Positions 1-9,484 are shown, counted from the stretch's first letter. The stretch is 64,000 nt of DNA from Zobellia russellii (GCF_018728565.1 NZ_JACSOI010000005.1:310001-374000); one strand, 5' to 3'. The notes: generated by a model from the sequence alone, not told the origin. Numbers and translations are program-made.

Positions 1-1
1 T

Positions 2-1606
2 AATTTTTGTCATGGGAAACGGTTACGGAAGGAAACCGATAATATTAAGGTTAATGGAAAAAACATTTCCGATTTGGTGGAGCTGCCCATTAAAAAATTG
101 ATTCCGTTTTTTGAGGAGCTGGTTTTGGATAAAACCGATGAGAAAATTGCTTCTTGCTTATTAAAGGAAATCAATACAAGGTTAGGCTTTTTAAATAAAG
201 TAGGTTTAAGCTATTTGACTATTAACCGAAAGTCCAATAGCCTGTCCGGTGGAGAGAGTCAGCGTATTAATCTAGCAACATCATTGGGCAGTAGCCTTGT
301 GGGAAGTATGTATATCCTAGATGAGCCCAGTATAGGTTTGCACCCTAAGGACACAGAGAACTTAATAGATGTTTTACTATCCTTGCGCGACCTTGGCAAT
401 ACGGTTATTGTTGTTGAACATGATGAAGATATCATGAAAGCAGCGGACGAAGTTATTGACATTGGTCCAGAAGCAGGTACACATGGCGGAGAAGTAGTTG
501 CGCATGGGACTCTCAATGAAATTTTAAAATCAACCTCCTTAACGGCTCATTATTTGAACGGAACAGAAGAAATTCCCGTTCCCAGTAAAAGAAGAACTTC
601 TACAGATTACATAACTATTATAGGAGCTCGGGAAAATAATCTTAAGAATATTAATGTTACGTTTCCGCTTCATATGCTTACCGTGGTAACTGGTGTTTCC
701 GGTAGCGGAAAAAGCACTTTGGTCAAAAAACTGTTGTATCCCATTATCTTGAAAGAAGTTGGCGGCTATGGGGAAAAAGCGGGACAGTTTACCAAAGTTG
801 AAGGAAAATACAAGACTATCAAGCACGTTGAGTTCGTAGACCAAAATCCAATAGGGCGGTCATCACGCTCAAACCCGGTAACCTATATTAAAGCATATGA
901 TGACATTAGGAGTCTTTTCGCTGCGCAAAAACTTAGTAAAATAAGAGCATATCAAGCCAAGCATTTTTCTTTTAATGTTGATGGTGGCCGATGCGAAAAG
1001 TGTAAAGGTGAAGGTGAAATTACTGTAGAAATGCAGTTCATGGCAGATGTTCACTTGGAATGCGACACCTGCGGAGGAAAACGTTTTAAAAAGGAAGTGT
1101 TAGAGGTCAAATTTGAAGATGCCAGCATAGATGACGTCTTAAACATGACCATTGACGATGCCATTGCCTTCTTTGAAAAGTACAAACAAACCAAAATTGT
1201 TACCAAACTGAAGCCTTTACAAGATGTAGGTCTTGGCTATGTAACCTTGGGGCAGTCCTCTTCTACCCTATCAGGTGGAGAAGCACAGCGTATTAAACTT
1301 GCTTCATTTTTAGTAAAAGGCACCACAAAAGACAAGGCGCTCTTTATTTTTGATGAACCTACTACAGGTTTGCATTTTCATGATATTAAAAAGCTTTTAA
1401 AGTCTTTTGATGCTCTTATCTCAAAAGGACATTCCGTAATTGTTATTGAGCACAACATTGAATTGATTAAATGTGCAGACTATATTATAGACCTAGGCCC
1501 CGAAGGTGGTGAAGGAGGGGGAAACTTATTAGCAGAGGGTACTCCTGAAGAGGTTGCAAAAAGTAAAACTTCTTTTACGGCTACCTATTTAAAAGAGAAA
1601 CTATAG
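2..1606 (+). CDS. uvrA: Excinuclease ABC subunit A (UvrA), 5' truncated by window edge
   Basis: UvrA is the damage-recognition ATPase of nucleotide excision repair; as a dimer it loads UvrB on damaged DNA. The frame is open from base 2, so the gene starts left of the window, and the first possible TTG at 74 is not a real start. Visible features in order are the first ABC signature LSGGESQR (242-265) with Walker B ILDEPSIGLH after it, the second Walker A GVSGSGKSTL (692-721), a zinc module with cysteine codons at 992, 1001, 1061 and 1070, the second signature LSGGEAQR near 1270, and Walker B FIFDEPTTGLH. About 535 residues are present; the family is usually about 930-950, so roughly the first 40 percent is missing. 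A strong hairpin follows the stop. A UvrA2-type paralogue is not excluded because the insertion-domain region is outside the window. Confidence 0.96.
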   Translation, partial: NFCHGKRLRKETDNIKVNGKNISDLVELPIKKLIPFFEELVLDKTDEKIASCLLKEINTRLGFLNKVGLSYLTINRKSNSLSGGESQRINLATSLGSSLVGSMYILDEPSIGLHPKDTENLIDVLLSLRDLGNTVIVVEHDEDIMKAADEVIDIGPEAGTHGGEVVAHGTLNEILKSTSLTAHYLNGTEEIPVPSKRRTSTDYITIIGARENNLKNINVTFPLHMLTVVTGVSGSGKSTLVKKLLYPIILKEVGGYGEKAGQFTKVEGKYKTIKHVEFVDQNPIGRSSRSNPVTYIKAYDDIRSLFAAQKLSKIRAYQAKHFSFNVDGGRCEKCKGEGEITVEMQFMADVHLECDTCGGKRFKKEVLEVKFEDASIDDVLNMTIDDAIAFFEKYKQTKIVTKLKPLQDVGLGYVTLGQSSSTLSGGEAQRIKLASFLVKGTTKDKALFIFDEPTTGLHFHDIKKLLKSFDALISKGHSVIVIEHNIELIKCADYIIDLGPEGGEGGGNLLAEGTPEEVAKSKTSFTATYLKEKL

Positions 1607-1635
1607 GAGAATCAATATTTCACCTAATAGAATAT

Positions 1636-1676
1636 AAAAGACCATATTTTCTGTAAAAAAGGAAATATGGTCTTTT
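1636..1676 (+). terminator. Rho-independent terminator after uvrA
   Basis: Perfect 14-bp inverted repeat (1636-1649 with 1663-1676) around a 13-base loop. The 3' arm ends in TTTT. It lies 30 bases after the uvrA stop. Confidence 0.8.
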
Positions 1677-1777
1677 ACTTTTTCACTTTTTCAAACCTAT
1701 CTAAAAACAAACACTTCTTTTCATATAGACCTCAAAACTTATAATCAACTCATTATAAGATACTTGACTATATCTTA

Positions 1778-1786
1778 TAGTTTTTG
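1778..1786 (+). promoter_or_regulatory. Weak candidate Bacteroidota promoter for the Arg-rich protein gene
   Basis: TAGTTTTTG resembles the TAnnTTTG -7 box but has one extra T. A TTG lies at 1764-1766, closer than the usual -33 spacing. The start codon is 67 bases downstream. Only suggestive. Confidence 0.25.
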
Positions 1787-1852
1787 GCACGCTGTTTGTT
1801 TATTACAACTCGAATGTAAATAATTACATTCAGGAATTTAAAACCTTATATC

Positions 1853-3037
1853 ATGAGAAACTTACTACTCTTTTTTTCGGCCCTAATTTTTACCACTTCT
1901 GGTGTTATGGCCACAGGTACAGTTGAAGATAAGGTTGCAGAACGCAATGCTTATAGATACAACGACTCATTTATTTTTGTTGAGAATGGCATTACGTTTT
2001 CGGTATACCCAGATGGTGAATTCGATTTTTACATAGACAGTCGTGTAAGCGGCCGTAGAAATGGGGTTACCTTTAATTCGGGATTTGATTATAGTCCGTA
2101 TGCCCAGTACGATGATTACGGTGCCGTAATACAAGTTGAGAACGTACCTATTTATTATGACTATTATGGTCGTGTTACACAAATTGGAGATGTAGATATT
2201 AGCTATAATAACAATCGCGTACGTAGTGTAGGTGGAATGTATGTGTACTATAACCGTAGAGGTTTATATGATTATCACACCGGATACATCAATATTTATA
2301 ATAGAAATTATGTGTACAGACCTTTTCATGCATTTTTTGCAAGACCTACATTAGGCTTTTGTTTAGTGTTCAATAGACCTTATAGAAGATTTTACAGCCC
2401 TATTCGTTACACCTATTACAATCCTTATAGATATAATACTAGACGTGCTTATGCCAAAATTGGAAGAACGCATAGATATAATAAAGTAAGAAATGATAGG
2501 TCTAGAATCTATAAAAATGACAGAAGAGTAGCAGTTAGAACAAATAACTCAAGAAACAACAGGTCTGTTTCAAAGAGAAATTACGCTACTACTCGTACGA
2601 ATAGGTCGGTTGCAAATCGTGATAATTCAGCAAGAAGAACCGTTTCAAGAAGTGGTGCCACACGTTCTAATAATACGAATCGTAAAATTACGAACCGTAG
2701 CACAACGGTGAGATCTAGAGCAAACACCCCATCTAGAAATAGTTCGGTAGCGCAGAGGTCTACTGCGGTAAGAAAAGCTAACGGCAATACGGTGAGCAAA
2801 AGAACAGTAACCAGATCACCACGTAGCACAACGGTAAAAAGAAGTACGACTACTTATAGAAGTCCGCAGAATAACAGGAGTACAAATAGAACTGTGAGAA
2901 AAGCTCCTTCGCAAAGTAGAAGTAACGTTAGTACAAGAAGTTCTTCTAGAAGGTCTGTAACTAAGGCCCCATCTAGAAGTAGTAGAAATAATACCTCTTC
3001 AAGGGCTACAACATCAAGAAGTTCAAGAAGATATTAA
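1853..3037 (+). CDS. Secreted Arg/Ser/Thr/Asn-rich low-complexity protein
   Basis: The function is not recognised. The 394-residue product begins with a clear signal peptide (MRNLLLFFSALIF, cleavage probably near the ATG-derived Ala-Thr-Gly stretch at residues 20-22). Residues 25-170 form a Tyr/Asn/Gly/Asp-rich region with many short repeated Y-Y and V-Y-Y patterns, probably beta structure. From about residue 195 to the end the chain is low complexity, almost only Arg, Ser, Thr, Asn, Val and Lys, with recurring units such as NRSV, RSTTV and SRSS. The tail is extremely basic and probably disordered. It is monocistronic between two terminators, and the ATG at 1853 fits the signal peptide. It could bind acidic surface polysaccharide or DNA, but that is inference from charge alone. 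Confidence 0.85.
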   Translation: MRNLLLFFSALIFTTSGVMATGTVEDKVAERNAYRYNDSFIFVENGITFSVYPDGEFDFYIDSRVSGRRNGVTFNSGFDYSPYAQYDDYGAVIQVENVPIYYDYYGRVTQIGDVDISYNNNRVRSVGGMYVYYNRRGLYDYHTGYINIYNRNYVYRPFHAFFARPTLGFCLVFNRPYRRFYSPIRYTYYNPYRYNTRRAYAKIGRTHRYNKVRNDRSRIYKNDRRVAVRTNNSRNNRSVSKRNYATTRTNRSVANRDNSARRTVSRSGATRSNNTNRKITNRSTTVRSRANTPSRNSSVAQRSTAVRKANGNTVSKRTVTRSPRSTTVKRSTTTYRSPQNNRSTNRTVRKAPSQSRSNVSTRSSSRRSVTKAPSRSSRNNTSSRATTSRSSRRY

Positions 3038-3064
3038 GATAGTTTTTAGGTTGGTTAGTTGTTG

Positions 3065-3099
3065 CCCCCGCAGTAGATTTATTTACTGCGGGGGTTTTT
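3065..3099 (+). terminator. Strong terminator between convergent genes
   Basis: An 11-bp GC-rich stem (CCCCCGCAGTA at 3065-3075, TACTGCGGGGG at 3084-3094) with an 8-base loop, followed by five T. It serves the plus-strand gene ending at 3037. Confidence 0.93.
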
Positions 3100-3115
3100 C
3101 ATTTCAGTACCGGAA

Positions 3116-5419
3116 TTAGCCCACCTTTGTTACAGTAACTTTTATGGATTTACTAATTGGCGTTTTACTTTTATCCGCATACTGATCATGAGGAATAAGA
3201 ACATTGGTCTCTGGATAGTACGCTGCCAAATCCCCGGAAGGGATATTGTAAGGCACCACCAAAAACTTATTGGCCGTACGCACTTCACCGTTATATGAAC
3301 TGCTAATATTTATAACGTCTTTTTTCTTAAGCCCCTGTTTTTCCATATCCTCCGGATTCATGAACAATACCCGTCTTTCATTATAGATTCCGCGGTACCT
3401 ATCATCCATACCGTAAATAGTGGTATTGAACTGGTCATGAGACCTAATTGTCATTAACATGAACTCCTCTTCCTTTAAGTTATGTTCCGGCAAAGGGTTA
3501 ACGGTCAATTGGGCCCTGCCATTAGGAAGCATACTAAAATCAAGGTTACGGACATTGTTAGGTAAATAGTAGCCTATACCCTTAGATCTCTCTTTTGTAT
3601 TTTCAAAGCCCTTAACTACCTTATCTATGCTTTCCCTAATAAGTTCGTAGTTCTCGCCCATAGCTTTCCAATCTACAGAGTGTCTACCACCAAAATAAGT
3701 ATGGGCCAATTCAGCAATAAGTTCAGGTTCACTTTTAATGTTATCTGAAGTCGGTTTTAAAAGTCCACGAGATTGTCTCACCCGCCCCATACTATCTTCC
3801 ATAGTCTGATAGCGTAAGGTGCCATCTTTCATATCTTTTTCAGATCTACCAAAAGTGGGCAATATAAGTGCCGTTTTTCCAGTAACCAGGTGAGAGCGAT
3901 TCAACTTTGTACTTACCTGTACAGTAAGTTCACAATTTTGCATTGCTTGTGCAGTATACATAGTATCCGAAGCGGCCATCAGAAAATTTCCGCCTAAACA
4001 AATAAACACTTTACCTTTTTCATCGTGCATGGCCTTAATAGCTCCCACAACATCTACACCTTCTTTATCCGGAGCAGTAAACCCTAAGTGTGTCTTTATA
4101 CGCGCGTTTAGTTCTTCATTCACAAAATGCATAATACCCACAGAGCGATCCCCTTGCACATTGCTGTGACCACGCACCGGGCAGGTACCTGCATTAGGTT
4201 TTCCCAAAGACCCTTTTAATAACAATAGGTTTAAATATTCGCATATGGTAGCTACCCCATTTTTATGCTGAGTCAACCCCATGGCCCAACATACTACGAT
4301 GTTGCTACTTGTTGCCAAAAGGGCTACCGTTTCATTAATTTTTTCGTTACTAACACCACTCAAGGCTAATAGTGATTCCTCATCATAATTCTTAAAGTCC
4401 GAAATCAAGGATTCATAACCATCTACATATTTAACCATAAAATCATGGTCAAAAACCTTTTGTCCGCTCTCATCCAAAGCGGCAAGTCTCATTAAGATGA
4501 GCTTCATTAAAGCGATATCTTGATTGATGCGGACTTGCAAATGAATATCCGTTAGGTCTTCCCCACCACCAATTAAACCATTTAAATGTTGTGGATTTTT
4601 AAAATTTATTAGACCGGATTCCTCCAAAGGGTTAATACTAATTATCTTTCCCCCATTCTTCTTGCATTTCTCCAATGCCGATAGCATCCTAGGATGGTTC
4701 GTACCTGGGTTTTGACCTGCAACAATAACGACATCCGCACCATATAAATCCTCCAATTTCACTGAACCTTTTCCAATACCTAAAGTTTCCGAAAGGGCTA
4801 CTCCACTAGATTCGTGGCACATATTGGAACAGTCGGGCATATTATTGGTCCCAATGGCACGCGCAAACATACCGTATAAATAGGCTGCTTCATTACTTGA
4901 CCTACCTGATGTATAGAAGATAGCGTCGTCCGGTGAATTTAATTTATGTAGCTCTATAGAAATAAGTTCATAAGCCTCTTCCCAAGAGATGGGCTCATAG
5001 TGCACGCTACCCGGTCTTAGCACCAATGGTTCGGTAATTCTACCAAATTTATTCAGTTGATACTCCGTTAATTTGGAAAGTTCCTCTACAGAGTATTTTT
5101 TAAAAAAATCACGACCAATTTTGTCCGTAGTGGCCTCATCGGCAACGGCCTTTGCCCCATTTTCACAGTATTCTGCAATAGACGACGGATGTTCCGGGTT
5201 GGGCCAAGCACAACTTGGACAATCAAAACCATCTTCTTGGTTAAGTTCCAAAAAGGCACGCATAGAGCGTACTATACCCATTTCTTTAAATCCGTGGCGT
5301 AAAGCCTCGGTAACCCCTAATTTCCCTGCTGCATACTTAACAGGTTCTGTAATCTTAATATTTGAAAAATCTTCGGAACCTATTATTGTAACGTTCCTTT
5401 GATTGTCTTTATGTGACAT
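3116..5419 (-). CDS. FdhF/YdeP-family molybdopterin oxidoreductase
   Basis: A 767-residue protein of the FdhF/YdeP group (the formate-dehydrogenase-alpha-like family typified by E. coli YdeP, about 760 residues). It is expected to bind a bis-molybdopterin guanine dinucleotide cofactor in the cytoplasm. The family's physiological electron donor is unsettled, and YdeP has been linked to acid resistance. Family marks include the N-terminal CPSCAWPNPEH segment (Cys67, Cys70), the DCSNMCHESSG motif near residue 200, VVIVAGQNPGTNHPR, and the C-terminal molydop-binding region with IRSHDQFNTTIYG. There is no signal peptide and no N-terminal ferredoxin domain. It is the last gene of a same-strand run, 15 bases after the DUF7009-like gene. 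No fdhD or molybdenum cofactor gene is next to it. It should not be read as a proven formate dehydrogenase. Confidence 0.9.
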   Translation of the reverse strand: MSHKDNQRNVTIIGSEDFSNIKITEPVKYAAGKLGVTEALRHGFKEMGIVRSMRAFLELNQEDGFDCPSCAWPNPEHPSSIAEYCENGAKAVADEATTDKIGRDFFKKYSVEELSKLTEYQLNKFGRITEPLVLRPGSVHYEPISWEEAYELISIELHKLNSPDDAIFYTSGRSSNEAAYLYGMFARAIGTNNMPDCSNMCHESSGVALSETLGIGKGSVKLEDLYGADVVIVAGQNPGTNHPRMLSALEKCKKNGGKIISINPLEESGLINFKNPQHLNGLIGGGEDLTDIHLQVRINQDIALMKLILMRLAALDESGQKVFDHDFMVKYVDGYESLISDFKNYDEESLLALSGVSNEKINETVALLATSSNIVVCWAMGLTQHKNGVATICEYLNLLLLKGSLGKPNAGTCPVRGHSNVQGDRSVGIMHFVNEELNARIKTHLGFTAPDKEGVDVVGAIKAMHDEKGKVFICLGGNFLMAASDTMYTAQAMQNCELTVQVSTKLNRSHLVTGKTALILPTFGRSEKDMKDGTLRYQTMEDSMGRVRQSRGLLKPTSDNIKSEPELIAELAHTYFGGRHSVDWKAMGENYELIRESIDKVVKGFENTKERSKGIGYYLPNNVRNLDFSMLPNGRAQLTVNPLPEHNLKEEEFMLMTIRSHDQFNTTIYGMDDRYRGIYNERRVLFMNPEDMEKQGLKKKDVINISSSYNGEVRTANKFLVVPYNIPSGDLAAYYPETNVLIPHDQYADKSKTPISKSIKVTVTKVG

Positions 5420-5434
5420 ACTTAACTTCTATTT

Positions 5435-5803
5435 CTAGTGTTTCAATTTCGGGTTAGGGTAATTATCGGATTCATCTTCTCCCCTGTCTTCTAGACAATT
5501 GAAATCCTTTTCTACCAAAAGAGATAGAGTTTTTCCATCTTTAAGAGGTACTAAATTACTAAACCCTACCTTTTTACTGCTTTCCCAACCCTGAATCATT
5601 TCCGAAGGTAAAATCAAAGTAATTTTATCATTCTCAAAACTAGCCGTAAGCGAAGTTGCTCTGGTTTGGCTGCTTAAAGCATATGCAAATGTGCTATTTA
5701 CAAATTGTGTTTCTTCCTGAATATATCCTTCTTTACAAAGTTGCGACACTTCTGTTTTGGTAATACGCACACGTATGGAGTTACCTTTTATCCGTATTTT
5801 CAT
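5435..5803 (-). CDS. DUF7009-like small protein paired with the oxidoreductase
   Basis: A 122-residue cytoplasmic protein beginning MKIRIKGNSIRVRI and rich in predicted beta strands. It ends with an acidic stretch around DFNCLEDRGEDESDNYPNP that I recall as typical of a small Bacteroidota family labelled DUF7009 and often found beside FdhF/YdeP genes. That family name is from memory and was not checked. The stop lies 15 bases before the oxidoreductase start, so translation is probably coupled and a role in assembling or partnering the molybdoenzyme is plausible. No catalytic motif is visible; the single cysteine in NCLED might bind metal or sulfur. Confidence 0.75.
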   Translation of the reverse strand: MKIRIKGNSIRVRITKTEVSQLCKEGYIQEETQFVNSTFAYALSSQTRATSLTASFENDKITLILPSEMIQGWESSKKVGFSNLVPLKDGKTLSLLVEKDFNCLEDRGEDESDNYPNPKLKH

Positions 5804-5856
5804 TGAGGTACTTGTTGATACTGACTAGTAGAAATAGCCCGAAATTATAATTAATG

Positions 5857-6654
5857 TTAAATATACAAGTCAATATTGAAACAGCGCAGAATATTTTTTC
5901 TTTCTTCCGTTCTACCTACCGCTCTTTTCTCTTCATATAACAAAATACCATCAGAAGTTGTAATTTTAAAATAGACACCAGGCCCGGGCATGGAAGAAAT
6001 AGGAGTTTCTATACTTATAAGTGGAGATAGAAACGTTTGCATATAATCTATACTCGTATAGTCAATCCTAAATTTTCCAGTTCTATCCGTTGTGGCACTC
6101 CCTAATAAATCATCTTTAACCCAATCCACATCCATAGCTGATACAACTACCCCTTCTACAGGTGTTTTCCTATCTTCAATAGACTTAACACTTCCTATAA
6201 TGGTCCAAATATCAAAATGATGCCTTACTTGGCTCCACAATTGAAAACCAAAACTGTAATTCCAACTAAATTCTTTAAGTTCACCATTATTCCTCCATAC
6301 AGGCATTAACCGTTTGACCGTGAAATGGATAGGGTCTATTTTTTTCTTTTTACGTGCTTGTTTATCCTTTACGACGAGGTCTATCTCTATGGCACCTTCA
6401 TTGTACGAATCGCACACATCAACTACATAATTTCCTTCTAAATCTGTAAAACCACTTCCCAAAATATTTTTAGATTTATTTAAAATGGCATCGGCAGATA
6501 ATATGTGTAGTTCATTTTTGTAATCGTGAGTAACTTTTGAACCACTATTTACTTTGTAGATTTTTACTTCTACATGTTCCAAAGATTCATAGAGGTCCAA
6601 ATGCAGACAAGCTCTAAGATTACCTTTAACCATGTAGCTCATTTCATTTAACAT
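5857..6654 (-). CDS. Unknown protein with two carboxypeptidase-regulatory-like domains
   Basis: The function is not recognised. The frame opens upstream at a TTG (6690), but the first ATG is at 6654, with further ATGs at 6642 and 6633, so the exact start is uncertain. About 265 residues contain two beta-rich halves. Each has the signature of a carboxypeptidase-regulatory/transthyretin-like fold: a GFTDLEGNYVVDV-type turn in the first half and ATTDRTGKFRIDY in the second, each after a VEGVVV/VEVKIYK-like strand. Without the TTG extension there is no convincing signal peptide. It lies 53 bases before the DUF7009-like gene and 59-95 bases after the flippase gene, all on the same strand, so it may belong to the same transcript. 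Confidence 0.7.
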   Translation of the reverse strand: MLNEMSYMVKGNLRACLHLDLYESLEHVEVKIYKVNSGSKVTHDYKNELHILSADAILNKSKNILGSGFTDLEGNYVVDVCDSYNEGAIEIDLVVKDKQARKKKKIDPIHFTVKRLMPVWRNNGELKEFSWNYSFGFQLWSQVRHHFDIWTIIGSVKSIEDRKTPVEGVVVSAMDVDWVKDDLLGSATTDRTGKFRIDYTSIDYMQTFLSPLISIETPISSMPGPGVYFKITTSDGILLYEEKRAVGRTEERKNILRCFNIDLYI

Positions 6655-6749
6655 TAGAAGGTGACAAAATAAAAATAAAAGTCTATCCAATAGACCGTTA
6701 CATGCAACTAGGGAGCTTTCTTTTAAAGAAGCTGAGTGTTAAGATATAG

Positions 6750-8213
6750 TTATTGACCTTTCTTTCCAAATACTTTTGAAAGCACTTGAAAAACATCTTC
6801 CGAGATTTTAAACTTATATAGAACCCCAACATAGAGCAAGGTTATCCCCAAACTTTTTATCATAATGCTTATGATAGAGTGAAAAGGTAGGTGGATAAAA
6901 TAGAAAGTAAGCAAGGTAATGGCCAACAATACCGAAATTTGAACGGTTTCTTTAGTAAAGGGTAGCATGTTGAATTTCATCTTAACATAAATCAATTTTA
7001 CCGTGTTATAGATGAAGAAAGCTGAAAAACTGGCAATTGCGGCACCGTCTAGACCATAAGCAGGAATAAGCCAAACATTGAGCAATACGGTTACAATAGC
7101 CAAAAATATTCCCATATATAAAACCGCCCTGTAATAATCCGAATTATATAAAATGGAATTGTTATTCCCCAACAGGGCATCATAAAGCTTAGCTAGGCCC
7201 AGCCATACAAAAATTATATATCCATTACGATAAGCATCTGGCAGTAGTTCATAAAGGTCATTGAGATTCAAAAATATAAGGGCAAACAAGAGTCCGGATA
7301 TAATATATAGTGTAAGCGAACTTTTTTGATAAAGTCTGCTTAACCCCGCCAAATCATTCTTGTTCATAAGCTCCGCTGTAAGCGGATACATTATTTGATG
7401 CATAGAACGTGAAGGCACGGCAATCACTAACGCTATAAAGCTGGCTACGCTATAATAGGCTACGTTTTCAATTTTTATAAATTGATTGATCATTACCTTG
7501 TCAATCTCTAAAAGAACAATAGCAACTGAGCCTCCCAAAATAATCAATGCACTATACACCAAAATTTTACGTGTGTTGCTAGGGAAATCAAAAACCAACT
7601 TGGGCCTGTACAAGGTATATGCATAGATTTTCATAAAAAGCATCCGCAGTACATATACCACCACTAGGCCATCTATAAAGGAGGTTACTGAAATTACGTC
7701 AAAATACAAAAGCACCAAAAGAACGGATTGCCCTACCCGACCGAAAATTTCTTTCATAAAATTACCAAAGACCGATTTCATATGGACTCTGGCCCAAGCA
7801 TAAAAAACTTCAAAATAGGCCATGGTCATAGCTACAAAGAAAATATGCCAGACATACCCTCTTACAATTGGGTTTTCCTTGGATAAGAAGTTTGAAATAC
7901 TATCGTTCACTACATAGGTTATACCCCCAATGGGTAGCATTAATGCCAATGGCAAGAAAAGCATAAGAGTAAGAAAACCATCTTTTGATTTAACATCCGT
8001 GAAACCACTATAAAACTTTACCAAGGTATTGGGAACACCAAAAGCAAGTAATGGCATTATAACTACTGAAGCCGATAACACAACCTGTAGCAACCCATAA
8101 TATTCGGGTTCCATAAAACGTAGATAAAGCACTAAAGTATTTAGTGCCCCAAGACCAAAACCTAAATATGTAATGATCGAATTGTTCAGTGATTGTTTAA
8201 ATACCACTCCCAT
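6750..8213 (-). CDS. Wzx/MATE-type polysaccharide flippase
   Basis: A 487-residue integral membrane protein of the oligosaccharide flippase (MOP) superfamily. These proteins move lipid-linked glycans across the inner membrane. About 12-14 hydrophobic segments are spaced along the whole chain. The N-terminal pattern (SIITYLGFGLGALNTLVLY, then PEYYGLLQV) and a mid-protein LLEIDKVMINQF segment with an Asp in the helix are typical of Bacteroidota Wzx-like proteins. Its ATG overlaps the glycosyltransferase stop by one base (TAATG), which argues for translational coupling and a shared job in surface glycan assembly. The substrate cannot be read from the sequence. Confidence 0.88.
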   Translation of the reverse strand: MGVVFKQSLNNSIITYLGFGLGALNTLVLYLRFMEPEYYGLLQVVLSASVVIMPLLAFGVPNTLVKFYSGFTDVKSKDGFLTLMLFLPLALMLPIGGITYVVNDSISNFLSKENPIVRGYVWHIFFVAMTMAYFEVFYAWARVHMKSVFGNFMKEIFGRVGQSVLLVLLYFDVISVTSFIDGLVVVYVLRMLFMKIYAYTLYRPKLVFDFPSNTRKILVYSALIILGGSVAIVLLEIDKVMINQFIKIENVAYYSVASFIALVIAVPSRSMHQIMYPLTAELMNKNDLAGLSRLYQKSSLTLYIISGLLFALIFLNLNDLYELLPDAYRNGYIIFVWLGLAKLYDALLGNNNSILYNSDYYRAVLYMGIFLAIVTVLLNVWLIPAYGLDGAAIASFSAFFIYNTVKLIYVKMKFNMLPFTKETVQISVLLAITLLTFYFIHLPFHSIISIMIKSLGITLLYVGVLYKFKISEDVFQVLSKVFGKKGQ

Positions 8214-9484
8214 TACAATAATTTTGAAAGTTCTTGAGTAAGTGCCTTTCGGCTGTACTTCTCAATATGAATAGATTCTGAAGTAATTGTCCCTTTTTTA
8301 AAGTCGTTATACCAGTCAAGTATAGTTTTTTTGAGCTCTGCTTCGGCATCATAATCAAATACCTTTCCGGCCACGGTCTGTTCTATAATCTTACCTGCCT
8401 CCCAATTCTTTGGCCCCACCGCTAAAATAGGCCTTTTTGCAACCATGTATTCAAAAAGCTTGCCCGGTATAATTCCCTTAGTTTCCTCACTATCTATTTC
8501 TATCATAAGTAGTAGCTGAGACCTTTGCTGTCTTCGTTGGGCTTCGGCGTGGGAGCCATACCCTCTCATTTTTATATAAGGACCTAACTCATATCTATAC
8601 ATTGAATCCATTACATCCTGACTTACTACCCCCATAAACTCTAATTGAAGGTCTCCACGGAAAACGGCATTTTCCGCAGCAATTTGAGATAATACCTTCC
8701 ATAGGTTTTTAGGGTTTCTACCCGTTAATAGGGACCCAATGTGAGAAATTGTAAAATTATGATCTAAATCCGCATCATTCTCATAATCGGAATCATACCC
8801 GTTTGTAATTACAGAAATAGGCTGTTTTGTAATCTGTTCAAATTCTAATTTGGTCGTAGCACTGGTCACAAGAATTCTATCCGCTTCGTTCAACACGGCA
8901 TACTCCAACTCTTTGTGTTTTTTTTCGGAACTTTTGGTCAGTTTTAATTCTTTGTGATACCCAATAGAAGTCCATGGGTCCCTAAAATCGGCCAACCAAG
9001 TTACCCCTTTATCCTTTTTTAATTGTCTACCGATCAGATGAACACTATGCGGTGGCCCAGTAGTAATTATCGTCTCAATCCCTTCTTTAGCAATGATATC
9101 CGACAAATATTTTACCGAAGGCTTAATCCAATATTTTCTAGCATCGGGAATAAAAAAATTTCCTCTAACCCATAGCATGGCCTTTTCAAAAAACGATTGG
9201 TTCTTGGTTTGGATAATACCAGAGCTAATACGTTTTGTTTTTTTTGAGGACAACACCTTTGCCAATCCATAAGGTTCAAAAAGGGGCTGTGAATAGATTG
9301 TAATGTCCTTTGGAACTTCAGCAATTAGAGTGGCATCCTCTATTGGGTAATGCGGGTTTTCCGGAATGTAAACTATGGGTTCCACATTAAAATCGCGAAG
9401 GTATTTTACAAACTTTAACCACCTCTGCACACCTGGCCCACCAGCAGGAGGCCAATAATAGGTGATAATGAGGACTTTCTTCAT
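8213..9484 (-). CDS. GT4-like family glycosyltransferase
   Basis: A 423-residue glycosyltransferase of GT-B shape. The N-terminal Rossmann part starts MKKVLIITYYWPPAGGPGVQ, typical of the GT4 group in Bacteroidota. A DFRDPW motif falls near residue 170, where family members carry an acceptor-site segment. The C-terminal half has ISHIGSLLTGRNP and GIIPGKLFEYMVAKRPILAVG, the latter matching the E-x7-E-like nucleotide-sugar binding region. No membrane segment is present, so the enzyme is cytoplasmic. It lies 42 bases after the YfhO-like gene and is coupled to the flippase by a TAATG overlap. Donor and acceptor sugars are unknown. Confidence 0.9.
   Translation of the reverse strand: MKKVLIITYYWPPAGGPGVQRWLKFVKYLRDFNVEPIVYIPENPHYPIEDATLIAEVPKDITIYSQPLFEPYGLAKVLSSKKTKRISSGIIQTKNQSFFEKAMLWVRGNFFIPDARKYWIKPSVKYLSDIIAKEGIETIITTGPPHSVHLIGRQLKKDKGVTWLADFRDPWTSIGYHKELKLTKSSEKKHKELEYAVLNEADRILVTSATTKLEFEQITKQPISVITNGYDSDYENDADLDHNFTISHIGSLLTGRNPKNLWKVLSQIAAENAVFRGDLQLEFMGVVSQDVMDSMYRYELGPYIKMRGYGSHAEAQRRQQRSQLLLMIEIDSEETKGIIPGKLFEYMVAKRPILAVGPKNWEAGKIIEQTVAGKVFDYDAEAELKKTILDWYNDFKKGTITSESIHIEKYSRKALTQELSKLL

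Noticed and set aside
2581-2829. Hydrophobic 82-residue frame on the minus strand
   Set aside because: It is the antisense of the Arg/Ser-rich tail; biased codons on one strand create a Leu/Val-rich frame on the other.
3116-5419. Formate dehydrogenase
   Set aside because: The protein has the YdeP/FdhF-like N-terminus without a ferredoxin domain or partner subunits, so the substrate is not shown.
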